From the NCBI RefSeq assembly GCF_900105095.1, contig NZ_LT629743.1, forward strand, positions 1,426,001 to 1,490,000: 64,000 bases of DNA, given 5' to 3'. The notes beneath the pieces were generated by a model. It saw nothing but the letters and a program-made list of their open reading frames with translations. It did not search any database and had not been told where the DNA came from. Position numbers and translations under genes: made by a program. This document shows, one piece after another, positions 1 through 7,341 of this stretch. Origin of the DNA: Erythrobacter sp. HL-111. GTDB taxonomy: Bacteria > Pseudomonadota > Alphaproteobacteria > Sphingomonadales > Sphingomonadaceae. Within the stretch, counting starts at the first letter, position 1. Each line of letters starts with the position of its first letter.

Positions 1-707
1 TCGGTCTGCGAACGCACCGTCTCCTCCCCCCGCGGCCGCGCCAGCCGCCCGCGCGCGAGCGGCGACCACGGGATGACGCCGACGCCCTCGTCCTCGCACA
101 GGGGCAGCATTTCGCGCTCTTCCTCGCGGTAGAGCAGGTTGAGCTGGTTCTGCATCGAAACGAACGGCGTCCACCCGTTGGCGCGCGCCGTTTCCTGCGC
201 CTTGGCGAACTGCCAAGCATACATCGAGGACGCGCCGACATAGCGCGCCTTGCCCGCCTTCACGATGTCGTGGAGCGCCTCCATCGTCTCCTCGATCGGC
301 GTTTCGTCGTCCCAGCGGTGGATCTGGTAGAGGTCGATGTAATCCATGCCGAGCCGGGTGAGGCTGTCGTCCACCGCCTGCAGCAGCGCCTTGCGCGAAA
401 GGCCGCCGGTATTGGGCGCATTGCGCCACGGGATGAAGGCCTTGGTCGCGACCACGATCTCGTCGCGGCGGGCCATTTCCCCGAGCAGCTTGCCCGTGAT
501 CTCTTCCGACGTGCCGCCCGAATAGCCATTGGCGGTGTCGAAGAAATTGATGCCCGCTTCCAATGCCGCGCGGAAGAAGGGCCGCGCCTCGCCCTCGCCC
601 AGCAGCCAGTCGCCGTGCCAGCCCTTCGACGTGTCGCCATAGCTCATGCAGCCGAGGCACAGGCGCGAAACGGCAAGGCCCGAGGCTCCGAGGCGGGTGA
701 ATTGCAT
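1..707 (-). CDS. aldo/keto reductase (C-terminus cut by window edge)
   Basis: NAD(P)H-dependent oxidoreductase of the aldo/keto reductase superfamily. The reading frame is open from an ATG at 707 down to the window edge, giving about 235 residues of a protein that is usually 310-350 long, so the C-terminus is missing. It begins MQFTRLGASGLAVSRLCLG, the usual first strand of the barrel. It then shows FFDTANGYSGG (catalytic Asp and Tyr region), VVATKAF (catalytic Lys), MDYIDLYQIHRWD (catalytic His) and YVGASSMYAWQ, all in family order. The substrate cannot be read from sequence. A palindromic operator-like site lies about 85 bp upstream (792-812). Confidence 0.9.
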   Translation of the reverse strand, partial: MQFTRLGASGLAVSRLCLGCMSYGDTSKGWHGDWLLGEGEARPFFRAALEAGINFFDTANGYSGGTSEEITGKLLGEMARRDEIVVATKAFIPWRNAPNTGGLSRKALLQAVDDSLTRLGMDYIDLYQIHRWDDETPIEETMEALHDIVKAGKARYVGASSMYAWQFAKAQETARANGWTPFVSMQNQLNLLYREEEREMLPLCEDEGVGVIPWSPLARGRLARPRGEETVRSQT

Positions 708-791
708 GGCATTCGTCCTTTCGATGGGTTGCGGCCGGATTGTGCGTCAGGAAGGCGGGCGGTGCACGCCGGAATTGGGCTGAAGGTTACG

Positions 792-812
792 AAGTTTACA
801 GGGTGTCACCTT
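792..812. promoter_or_regulatory. operator-like inverted repeat upstream of the aldo/keto reductase
   Basis: Imperfect palindrome AAGTTTACA-GGG-TGTCACCTT with 9-bp arms and 7 of 9 pairs matching. Read on the minus strand it agrees at 19 of 21 positions with a perfect palindrome at 50486-50508. It sits in the presumed promoter of the leftward aldo/keto reductase gene. The binding protein is unknown; the shape suits a dimeric TetR- or MarR-like repressor, which is inference. Confidence 0.45.
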
Positions 813-965
813 TTCCGAACGCGGACAAATGCCTGGAATCATGAAGGAAAACCCCCGGTTTCCCGAAGGTGACGGACACGGGTGCGGGGCGGAAAATCCG
901 GCGGGGATGCGGCATGGCCAAGCAATGGCACCCCCGCCGGGCGTAGGAAAGCCGTCCTGCCCGCT

Positions 966-1706
966 TCAGGACAGCGTCAGCCCGCCATCCACCACCAATG
1001 TCTGTCCGGTCATGTAGGCGGACAGCGGCGAAGCGAGGAAGAGCGCGGCCCCGGCCATGTCCTCCGGCGTGCCCATGCGGCCGAGCGGAATCGCGCGGAG
1101 CGAGGCTTCGCGCCGTTCGGGGTGGTCGGTGGTGACAGCGGTGAGCTTGGTCGGGACAAGGCCGGGGGCGATGCCGTTGACGCGCACACCGTCTCGCGCC
1201 CAGGCCTCGCCGAGCGTCTTGACGAGGCTCGCCGCGCCCGCCTTGGACGCGGCATAGGCGGGCGTGCCGATGGTGGACTTGAACGCCGCGACGCTGGAGA
1301 CGACGATCATCGAGCCGCCCCTTTCCGCAAGGCCCGGATGGAAGGCGCGCGCCACGTCCATCACCGAATTGAGATTGACGTCCACCACCGCGTCCCACCC
1401 CTCGCGGGTGAATTCGGCCCGCTTGTAGCGCACCACCCCCTGCGACTGGACAAGCACGTCGACCGGCCCGATCTTCGCGGCGAGGGCATCCGCCGCGTCG
1501 CGCTCCCTCACGTCGAGCCGTTCATAGGCGAGCCCGGTGAAGTCCGAATCCTCCGCCTCGAGATAATCCCCCGAATCGGGCCGCGTGCCGGTAACGATGA
1601 CCTGCGCCCCGGCGGCGCGGAAGCCCTGCGCGATGCCGTTGCCGATCCCGCTCGACCCGCCGATGACGAGGGCGCGCTTGTCGGTGAAATCGAGGGGGTC
1701 GGTCAT
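966..1706 (-). CDS. SDR family NAD(P)-dependent oxidoreductase
   Basis: Classical short-chain dehydrogenase/reductase of 246 residues. Visible are the Rossmann nucleotide-binding loop GGSSGIG (residues 16-22), the catalytic Ser at about 138 (VVSSVA) and the YAASK motif with Tyr151 and Lys155, followed by the family's C-terminal TGQTLVVDGG. The ATG at 1706 is chosen because AAAAGGAGG stands 8 nt before it; a longer frame reaching 1799 begins inside a palindromic repeat and has no ribosome site. It lies upstream of an acyl-CoA dehydrogenase gene in reverse order, which suggests lipid or alcohol oxidation, but the substrate is not identifiable. Confidence 0.92.
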   Translation of the reverse strand: MTDPLDFTDKRALVIGGSSGIGNGIAQGFRAAGAQVIVTGTRPDSGDYLEAEDSDFTGLAYERLDVRERDAADALAAKIGPVDVLVQSQGVVRYKRAEFTREGWDAVVDVNLNSVMDVARAFHPGLAERGGSMIVVSSVAAFKSTIGTPAYAASKAGAASLVKTLGEAWARDGVRVNGIAPGLVPTKLTAVTTDHPERREASLRAIPLGRMGTPEDMAGAALFLASPLSAYMTGQTLVVDGGLTLS

Positions 1707-1734
1707 GGCGATTGCCTCCTTTTGCGGAGAAAGG

Positions 1735-1767
1735 CCCCCTCCTTCCGAAGGAGGGGGTTGGGGGTGG
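1735..1767. repeat. palindromic GC-rich repeat, copy 1
   Basis: Stem CCCCCTCCTT/AAGGAGGGGG (1735-1744 and 1748-1757) around a 3-nt loop, followed by TTGGGGGTGG. The reverse complement matches the general pattern of the element at 4074-4109 (CCACCCCC-NN-palindrome). It sits between two leftward genes and could also act as a weak terminator or RNA stabiliser. Confidence 0.5.
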
Positions 1768-1845
1768 TTCCGGCGGCCCGCGAGAAGCCAACGCCGCACC
1801 CCCGCCCCTCGATCCCCTCCCCGCGGGGCGGGGAAGCGTCATGCC

Positions 1846-2988
1846 TCAGATCGAGCGCGAGATCACTTCCTTCATGATCTCGTTGGTGCCGCCGAAGATG
1901 CGGGTGACGCGCGCATCGCGCCACAGCCGCGCGATGGCGTATTCGTTCATGTAGCCCGCCCCGCCGTGGAGCTGCAGCGCGACATCGCAGCATTCCCATT
2001 GCAGGTCGGTGTGCCACAGCTTGGCCGCCGACGCCTCGTCGGTGGTGAGTTCGCCCGCAAGGTGCTTGCGGATCGCCCAGTCGAGATGCGCCCAGCCGAC
2101 CTGGATCTTGGCTTTGAGGTCGGCAAGGGTGAACTTGGTGTTCTGGAACTCGAACACGGTCTTGCCGAAGGCCTTGCGGTCCTTGGTGAACTTGACCGCC
2201 TCGTCGAAGGCGCGCTGCGCCGCCGCCTGCGCGCCGACCGCGATGCCGAGCCGTTCCTGCGGCAGTTCTTCCATCAGGTGAACAAAGCCCATGTTTTCGG
2301 CGCCGAGGATATTGGTCATCGGCACGCGGCAATCGTTGAAGAACAATTCGGAGGTGTCGGCGGAATGTTGGCCGATCTTGTCGAGATTCCGCCCGCGCTC
2401 GAACCCCGGCGTGTCAGCATCGACGAGGACGAGGCTGGTGCCCTTGGCGCCCTTTTCCGGATCGGTCTTGGCGACGACGATCACCACGTCGGCGTTCTGA
2501 CCGTTGGTGATGTAGGTCTTCGACCCGTTGATGACGAGGTGGTTGCCGTCCTTCTTCGCCGTGGTGCGGATGCCTTGAAGGTCGGAGCCCGCGCCCGGTT
2601 CGGTCATGGCGATGGCGGTGATGATGTCGCCGCTGACCATGCCGGGCAGATATTTCGCGCGCTGTTCCGGGGTGCCGAGGCGCTCGAAATAATTTGCGGT
2701 GATGTCGTTCTGGAGCGTGAAGCCCGCCGAGGAGCCGAGATAGGACAGCTCCTCGGTCAGCACGCAGTTGAAGCCGAAATCGAGGCCGAGCCCGCCGTTC
2801 TCTTCCTTCACCGTCATGCACAGCATCCCGGCGTCCCCCATCTTTTTCCACACGTCGCGCGGCACGATGCCGTTGGCCTCATGATCGTCCATGTGCGGGG
2901 TCAGGGCTTCCGCGAAGACCTTGCGGACAGTGTCGCGGAAGGCCTCGTGGTCTTCGTTATAGGCGGTGCGGTACGAGGTTGCGAGCAT
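1846..2988 (-). CDS. acyl-CoA dehydrogenase
   Basis: FAD-dependent acyl-CoA dehydrogenase of 380 residues, the typical size. It would oxidise an acyl-CoA to the trans-2-enoyl-CoA and pass electrons to electron-transfer flavoprotein. Landmarks are the flavin/substrate segment MTEPGAGSDLQGI, the GSKTYITNG strand that follows it, QLHGGAGYMNEY and the C-terminal IFGGTNEIMKEVI signature of the family. The ATG at 2988 is chosen because the protein then starts at the normal helical N-terminus (MLATSYRTAYNEDHEAFRD); the frame extends 23 codons further without support. Chain-length specificity is not readable. Confidence 0.93.
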   Translation of the reverse strand: MLATSYRTAYNEDHEAFRDTVRKVFAEALTPHMDDHEANGIVPRDVWKKMGDAGMLCMTVKEENGGLGLDFGFNCVLTEELSYLGSSAGFTLQNDITANYFERLGTPEQRAKYLPGMVSGDIITAIAMTEPGAGSDLQGIRTTAKKDGNHLVINGSKTYITNGQNADVVIVVAKTDPEKGAKGTSLVLVDADTPGFERGRNLDKIGQHSADTSELFFNDCRVPMTNILGAENMGFVHLMEELPQERLGIAVGAQAAAQRAFDEAVKFTKDRKAFGKTVFEFQNTKFTLADLKAKIQVGWAHLDWAIRKHLAGELTTDEASAAKLWHTDLQWECCDVALQLHGGAGYMNEYAIARLWRDARVTRIFGGTNEIMKEVISRSI

Positions 2989-3078
2989 GGGGGGCGTCTC
3001 TCCGGGCAAAGGGTTTTGATTTGCCACGATACAACCGCGCCTGCGGGCGGGGGTCAAGCGCGAAAGTGGGGGTGCGTT

Positions 3079-3426
3079 TTAGACTGGGTCGGTTGGTTCG
3101 CCTTGAGCCATCGCCTTCCGGAACTTCCAGAACTCGATCAGAATGATCCCAGACGTGACGATGTTCACAAGCTCCCAAGTGTCTCTGTCCAGAGTGATTT
3201 TTATGAAAGGGTTATAAAGAAGAGCCAAGAATCCAAATGCCCATGCCCATGCTATCCGCTTCTGACTGTGTGACAAGACAGCGATCCACGCTGCGTATCC
3301 GGTCACAGCGAGGCGCAAGATTTGGTAGTAGCCGTATGGAAAATCGCCGATCGCAGCAACGCACGCCCCAGCAAGCGCGAGGCAGACCCACGCTGGAGGG
3401 CGATCACCAGTATCCGCGTCGGGCAT
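3079..3426 (-). CDS. small integral membrane protein, DUF6804-like
   Basis: About 115 residues with several hydrophobic segments and the pattern DFPYGYYQILRLAVTGYAAW ... LLYNPFIKITLDRDTWELVNI. I associate this from memory with the uncharacterised DUF6804 family of small membrane proteins; no function is known. The start is uncertain: ATG at 3426 overlaps the upstream gene by 23 bp, while ATG at 3471 would overlap by 68 bp. Codon usage is visibly richer in A and T than in the neighbours, like the gene before it. Confidence 0.6.
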   Translation of the reverse strand: MPDADTGDRPPAWVCLALAGACVAAIGDFPYGYYQILRLAVTGYAAWIAVLSHSQKRIAWAWAFGFLALLYNPFIKITLDRDTWELVNIVTSGIILIEFWKFRKAMAQGEPTDPV

Positions 3427-4018
3427 TTTTCGTTTCAACCCATAAGACGAAAAGCTGCAACACCAAGCCAATACCTAAAACAGGTGCAAACCAGTAAATC
3501 AGGGTAAAAAAGTCAGTCCCGTCAGGATTGATGAATGTGACCACCATCATTGCGATCACGCCAAGCTGGGAAAAGAAAGCGGGCATCGAGGCCTGATCGT
3601 TTCCTGCCTCTGCATCTTTGCGAGCCAGAAAAGACCACGGCCCGGTTGCAGCAGCATAGCCCCAAAGCATCTGAAAAAGTCCAACGCCGGAATTGTTAAT
3701 GATCGCTGCGAAAACAACGACACATGAGATTGCAATTACGACATATGTCCAAATCATCGCCGGAATTCCGGCAATTAACATAAGCGGCATGCTTTCGCGC
3801 TCGGCCGCCCACTTTACGATTGGCAAAAAAATCATGCCCGGAACAAGTGCAAGCGAAAGTGCAAACGCTCCGACTAGCATCCACGCCAAACCTAAGAAAA
3901 ATGCAGTCCATTCACCTTGGAATAGCATGGCGGCACCGCCAACGAGGCCAGCGAGCATATTCAGGATGATGAATGGCAAAACGAGAAGTTGCACGGCCTC
4001 AGTCCCCCAGAAGCTCAA
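3404..4018 (-). CDS. hypothetical polytopic membrane protein
   Basis: 204 residues, not recognised. It is strongly hydrophobic with about six membrane segments. There is no signal peptide and no catalytic motif. The only plausible start near the 5' end is TTG at 4018, because an in-frame TAA lies a few codons upstream and the first ATG is at codon 21; no good ribosome site is visible. Base composition is AT-rich compared with the rest of the window, as in the downstream small membrane gene that it overlaps. The pair may be an acquired two-gene unit. Confidence 0.55.
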   Translation of the reverse strand: MSFWGTEAVQLLVLPFIILNMLAGLVGGAAMLFQGEWTAFFLGLAWMLVGAFALSLALVPGMIFLPIVKWAAERESMPLMLIAGIPAMIWTYVVIAISCVVVFAAIINNSGVGLFQMLWGYAAATGPWSFLARKDAEAGNDQASMPAFFSQLGVIAMMVVTFINPDGTDFFTLIYWFAPVLGIGLVLQLFVLWVETKNARRGYW

Positions 4019-4073
4019 TCGCTCAAGGGTCTGAATGCCAGAACAGGTGTTGCCTTACAACGAGTAAGCAGCG

Positions 4074-4109
4074 CCACCACCCCCGGCCCCTCCTCTGAAG
4101 AGGAGGGGG
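4074..4109. repeat. palindromic GC-rich repeat, copy 2
   Basis: CCACCACCCCCGG followed by a stem CCCCTCCTCT/AGAGGAGGGG (4087-4096 and 4099-4108). It has the same design as the element at 1735-1767. It lies in the gap between the AT-rich membrane gene and the end of the ferredoxin reductase gene. Confidence 0.5.
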
Positions 4110-4115
4110 ATCAGT

Positions 4116-4931
4116 TTACCCCACAAACGCCCGCTCGATCACGAACTGCCCCGGCTTGTTGTTCGCGCCCTCTTCAAACCCGCGGCGTTCCAAGTCCGCC
4201 GCATGGTCCTTGATCATCGCCATGCTCCCGCACAGCATCACGCGGTCTTCGTCGGGCACAAACCGCTGCGGGCCCTTCGACTGTTCGAACAGCCGGCCAT
4301 CGTCGATCAGCGCCTGGATCCGGCCCTGCGTGCGGAACGGCTCGCGCGTGACGGTGGGGACGTAGATCATCCGCTCGCGGTCCTCGTCCTCGAGCAGGGG
4401 ATCGCCTTCGAGCTTGGATTCGAGCAATTCGCGATAGGCGAGATCGGCCACCTGGCGGACCGAATGGACCACGATCACCTCGTCATACATGGCGTAGACT
4501 TCGGGATCGCGCACCAGGCTCATGAACGGGGCAAGGCCGGTGCCGGTGGACAGCATGAACAGCCTCTTGCCCGGCAGCAGCGCGTCGGTGACGAGCGTGC
4601 CGGTCGGCTTCTTGCCGAGATAGATCGGATCGCCGACCCGGATGTGCTGGAGCCGCGAGGTCAGCGGGCCGTCCTGCACCTTGATCGAAAGGAATTCGAG
4701 TTCATCGGCATAGGACGGGCTCGCCATCGAATAGGCGCGCAGGAGCGGCTTGCCGTTCTCGCCCGGCAGGCCGATCATGATGAATTCGCCCGAGCGGAAG
4801 CGGAAGCTCGCCGGGCGCGTCATCTTGAGGCTGAACAGGCTGTCGTTCCAGTGGTGGACATGCGTGATCGTCTCGATCGTCAGCGCCGAGCTTTCGGTGA
4901 ACTGGGTGCGGTCGATGATGGGCTGGTTCAC
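4116..4931 (-). CDS. fpr: ferredoxin-NADP(+) reductase
   Basis: Cytoplasmic flavoenzyme of 271 residues exchanging electrons between NADPH and ferredoxin or flavodoxin. The FAD-binding motif RAYSMASP, the NADP-binding GTGLAPF loop and the VMLCGSMAMI strand are all visible in order. The C-terminus ends in ERAFVG, matching the short bacterial Fpr type of alphaproteobacteria rather than plant-type FNR. Family members serve in redox-stress defence and supply electrons to iron-sulfur enzymes. The location next to an iron importer and the PGC is suggestive, but no operon link is seen. Confidence 0.92.
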   Translation of the reverse strand: MNQPIIDRTQFTESSALTIETITHVHHWNDSLFSLKMTRPASFRFRSGEFIMIGLPGENGKPLLRAYSMASPSYADELEFLSIKVQDGPLTSRLQHIRVGDPIYLGKKPTGTLVTDALLPGKRLFMLSTGTGLAPFMSLVRDPEVYAMYDEVIVVHSVRQVADLAYRELLESKLEGDPLLEDEDRERMIYVPTVTREPFRTQGRIQALIDDGRLFEQSKGPQRFVPDEDRVMLCGSMAMIKDHAADLERRGFEEGANNKPGQFVIERAFVG

Positions 4932-5090
4932 TTAGTTGCCTCGCCGGGTCGGGAATGTGGGATGCGGCCGAGCGCTTTCACGCACCGCTTCGGATCGGCG
5001 GCGACATGGCCTGTTAGGCCCTGCGCCGCAAGGTAGTTTTGTGACATGACGGCATAGCCCGCCTTGACAAAGGACAAGGCAAGAGCGGTC

Positions 5091-6125
5091 TCAATTCCAC
5101 CCTGCCCGGTCGAAGATCTCCACCGCCGCGCGCTGGTTGCGCCCGATCTCGGCCGCGTCGAGCTCGTCCGCCCTGAACCCGCCGAGCCGTTCGACCGCCG
5201 AGGCCGCCTCGATCCCGCTTACCGCCGGGTATTCGTTGTTGCCGTTGGCGAAATAGCGCTGCGCGCTGTCCGAAGTGAGATATTCGAGGAAGCGGATCGC
5301 GTTCTCCCGGTTGGGCGCACCCTTGACCACGCCGGCCCCGCTCACGTTGACGTGGGTGCCGGTCGTGTCCTGGTTGGGGAAGATCACGCCCACCCGATCG
5401 AACATCGCCCGCTCGGCCTCGTCCCCGCCGGCATAGCGCGCGAGGTAATAGGTGTTGACGATCGAGATGCGGCATTCGCCCGCCGCCACGGCCTCGATCT
5501 GGCTGGTGTCGTTGCCCTGCGGATCCCGCGCGAAATTGGCGACCACGCCCCTGGTCCATTCCTCGGCGGCCTCCTCGCCCTCGTGCGCGACGATGCTGGA
5601 GAGGAGCGAGATGTTGTAGATGTTCGAGGAGGAGCGCACGCAGATATCGCCCCGGAACCGGGGGTCGGCGAGGTCCGCATAGGTTTCGAGCCCCTCGGGC
5701 CGGCCTTGCGCCTTGTCGTAGATGATGATGCGCGCGCGGGTCGACAGGCCGAACCACAGGCCATCGGGGTGGCGCAGGTAGGCGGGGATGCGCTCGGCGA
5801 GGGTATCGGATTGAACGGAATCGAGGATGCCCGCCTCCTCGGCCCGCCAAAGCCGTCCGGCATCGACCGTGATGAGCAGGTCGGCGGGCGAGAATTCGCC
5901 CTCGCTCTCGATCCGCTCGATCAGCGCGTCGGCCCCGGCCTCGATCCGGTTGACCTTGATCCCGGTCTCTTCGGTGAAGTCCTCGTAGAGCCTGAGATCG
6001 GTGTCGTAATGCCGCGAGGAATAGATGTTGACCTCGCCATTGTCTCCCGGCGCGGGTCCCTCCGGGCTGTCCTCGCACGCGGCAAGGGTCAAGGCTAGAG
6101 CGCCGGCAAGGAGGGTACGAAGCAT
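5091..6125 (-). CDS. fbpA: iron(III) ABC transporter, substrate-binding lipoprotein
   Basis: Periplasmic ferric-iron binding protein of the FbpA/FutA class, 344 residues. It opens with a lipoprotein signal, MLRTLLAGALALTLAAC, with Cys17 as the lipidation site. It continues with VNIYSSRHYDTDLRLYEDF, the characteristic first strand of this family, and ends with the family's FANGNNEYPAV region, which contains a candidate iron-ligand Tyr. AAAGGA stands 8 nt before the ATG. It follows fbpC on the same strand after a 110-bp gap holding a Fur-like palindrome. Confidence 0.9.
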   Translation of the reverse strand: MLRTLLAGALALTLAACEDSPEGPAPGDNGEVNIYSSRHYDTDLRLYEDFTEETGIKVNRIEAGADALIERIESEGEFSPADLLITVDAGRLWRAEEAGILDSVQSDTLAERIPAYLRHPDGLWFGLSTRARIIIYDKAQGRPEGLETYADLADPRFRGDICVRSSSNIYNISLLSSIVAHEGEEAAEEWTRGVVANFARDPQGNDTSQIEAVAAGECRISIVNTYYLARYAGGDEAERAMFDRVGVIFPNQDTTGTHVNVSGAGVVKGAPNRENAIRFLEYLTSDSAQRYFANGNNEYPAVSGIEAASAVERLGGFRADELDAAEIGRNQRAAVEIFDRAGWN

Positions 6126-6177
6126 CGGGAAAGTCCTTTCTTACAGCGTCGGGAGCGGGCGATCCGCGCCGCTATTT

Positions 6178-6199
6178 GCGAATGCGTTGCAATATTGCA
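6178..6199. promoter_or_regulatory. candidate Fur-type iron operator between fbpC and fbpA
   Basis: GCGAATGCGTTGC (6178-6190) fits the alphaproteobacterial Fur/Mur pattern GCAAAT-N-ATTTGC at 9 of 12 positions. It overlaps a perfect 12-bp palindrome TGCAATATTGCA (6188-6199). It is 53-74 bp upstream of the fbpA start. Iron-dependent control is inferred from position and pattern only. Confidence 0.4.
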
Positions 6200-6235
6200 C
6201 GGCTGCTTGCAAGTGCAATCCTCGCCCCCGGACGC

Positions 6236-7258
6236 TCAGCGGGCGGCGAAGGCGCGGGCCGAGCCCGGCCGCGGCACGACCCGGAACCGCGCGTCCCGCG
6301 CCGGAGCGTTCGCCGCCTCGATCGCGAGGTCGCGCCCGCCCTCCCCGCCCACCAGCACGCGCACCATGCCTTCGCCGGTTGCATGGACGTCGCGCACCGG
6401 AAGGCCCGCCTCGTCGGCGAACAGGTCGAGCGCGCCCGCGTGGACGAGAAGGTCGAGCCGCGGAACATCGGGCACTTCCCCGGCGAGGCTGGCGAGCGGC
6501 CAGTCGCCGAACGCGGTCGCCAGCACCCCGTCGCGCCGTTCGGCCGGGATGACCTGCGCGCCCGAAAACATCGCCCCGACCGAAGCGGCGCACGGGGCGG
6601 CGTGCAGTTCCTCCGGGCTGCCGAACTGGACGATGCGCCCCGCTTCCATCACCGCGATCCGATCGCCTATGTCGAGCGCCTCTGCCGGGTCGTGCGTGAC
6701 GATGATGGTGGTCGCGCCGCGCCCCTTGAGCAGCATCCGGCAATCGCGCCTGAGGCTGCGGCGCAGCACGATGTCGACGCTGGCGAAGGGTTCGTCCATC
6801 AGCAGCACCGCCGGTCCCGGCGCCATCGCCCGGGCGAGCGCGGCGCGCTGCTGCTGCCCGCCCGAAAGCTCGTGCGGATAGCGCCCGCCGAGGCCCGAAA
6901 GCCCCACCCGGTCGAGCCATGCGCCGACCTCGCCGTGGCGCGCGCGGGGCAGGCCGAAGGCGACGTTCCGGGCGAGCGTCATGTGCGGGAACAGCGCCCC
7001 TTCCTGGAATACCAGCCCGACCGGGCGTTTCTCCGGCGGCGGGGAGCGCGTTTCGTCGGCCAGCACCTCGCCGCCGAGCAGGATCGCCCCGCGCTGCACC
7101 GGGAGCAGCCCGGCGGCCAGCCCGAGCAAGGTTGACTTGCCGCACCCCGAGGAGCCAAGCAGGCAGGTGATTTCCCCGGCCGGCGCCACGAGACTGATAT
7201 CGCGCAGCGCCTGCACCTCACCATATGCATGGGCGACATGTCTGAATTCGAGGCTCAA
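6236..7258 (-). CDS. fbpC: iron(III) ABC transporter, ATP-binding protein
   Basis: ATPase of the ferric-iron importer, 340 residues. Walker A is GSSGCGKS (35-42), the signature is LSGGQQQRAALARAM, and Walker B with the catalytic Glu is VLLMDEPFAS. A C-terminal TOBE-like regulatory part follows, as in FbpC/PotA-type ATPases. There is no ATG at the 5' end: the frame starts with TTG at 7258, supported by AAGGA 7 nt upstream and by the normal family N-terminus that follows. It is divergent from fbpB across an 83-bp gap made mostly of a 15-bp tandem repeat. Confidence 0.9.
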   Translation of the reverse strand: MSLEFRHVAHAYGEVQALRDISLVAPAGEITCLLGSSGCGKSTLLGLAAGLLPVQRGAILLGGEVLADETRSPPPEKRPVGLVFQEGALFPHMTLARNVAFGLPRARHGEVGAWLDRVGLSGLGGRYPHELSGGQQQRAALARAMAPGPAVLLMDEPFASVDIVLRRSLRRDCRMLLKGRGATTIIVTHDPAEALDIGDRIAVMEAGRIVQFGSPEELHAAPCAASVGAMFSGAQVIPAERRDGVLATAFGDWPLASLAGEVPDVPRLDLLVHAGALDLFADEAGLPVRDVHATGEGMVRVLVGGEGGRDLAIEAANAPARDARFRVVPRPGSARAFAAR

Positions 7259-7271
7259 TCTGCTGTCCTTA

Positions 7272-7331
7272 TGGCCGCCGTTCCCGTGGCCGCTGTCCCG
7301 CTGGCCGCAGTTCCGCCGACCGCTGTCCCGA
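7272..7331. repeat. 15-bp tandem repeat, four imperfect copies
   Basis: Units start at 7272, 7287, 7302 and 7317 and read TGGCCGCCGTTCCCG, TGGCCGCTGTCCCGC, TGGCCGCAGTTCCGC and CGACCGCTGTCCCGA. They fill almost the entire divergent promoter space between fbpC and fbpB. A period of 15 bp is not a whole number of helical turns and keeps reading frame, so slippage of once-coding DNA is as likely as a protein-binding array. Confidence 0.6.
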
Positions 7332-7341
7332 TGGACCGTGA

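Noticed and set aside
4932..5090. Possible gene remnant between fpr and fbpA
   Set aside because: No frame with start, ribosome site or family pattern; only 159 bp.
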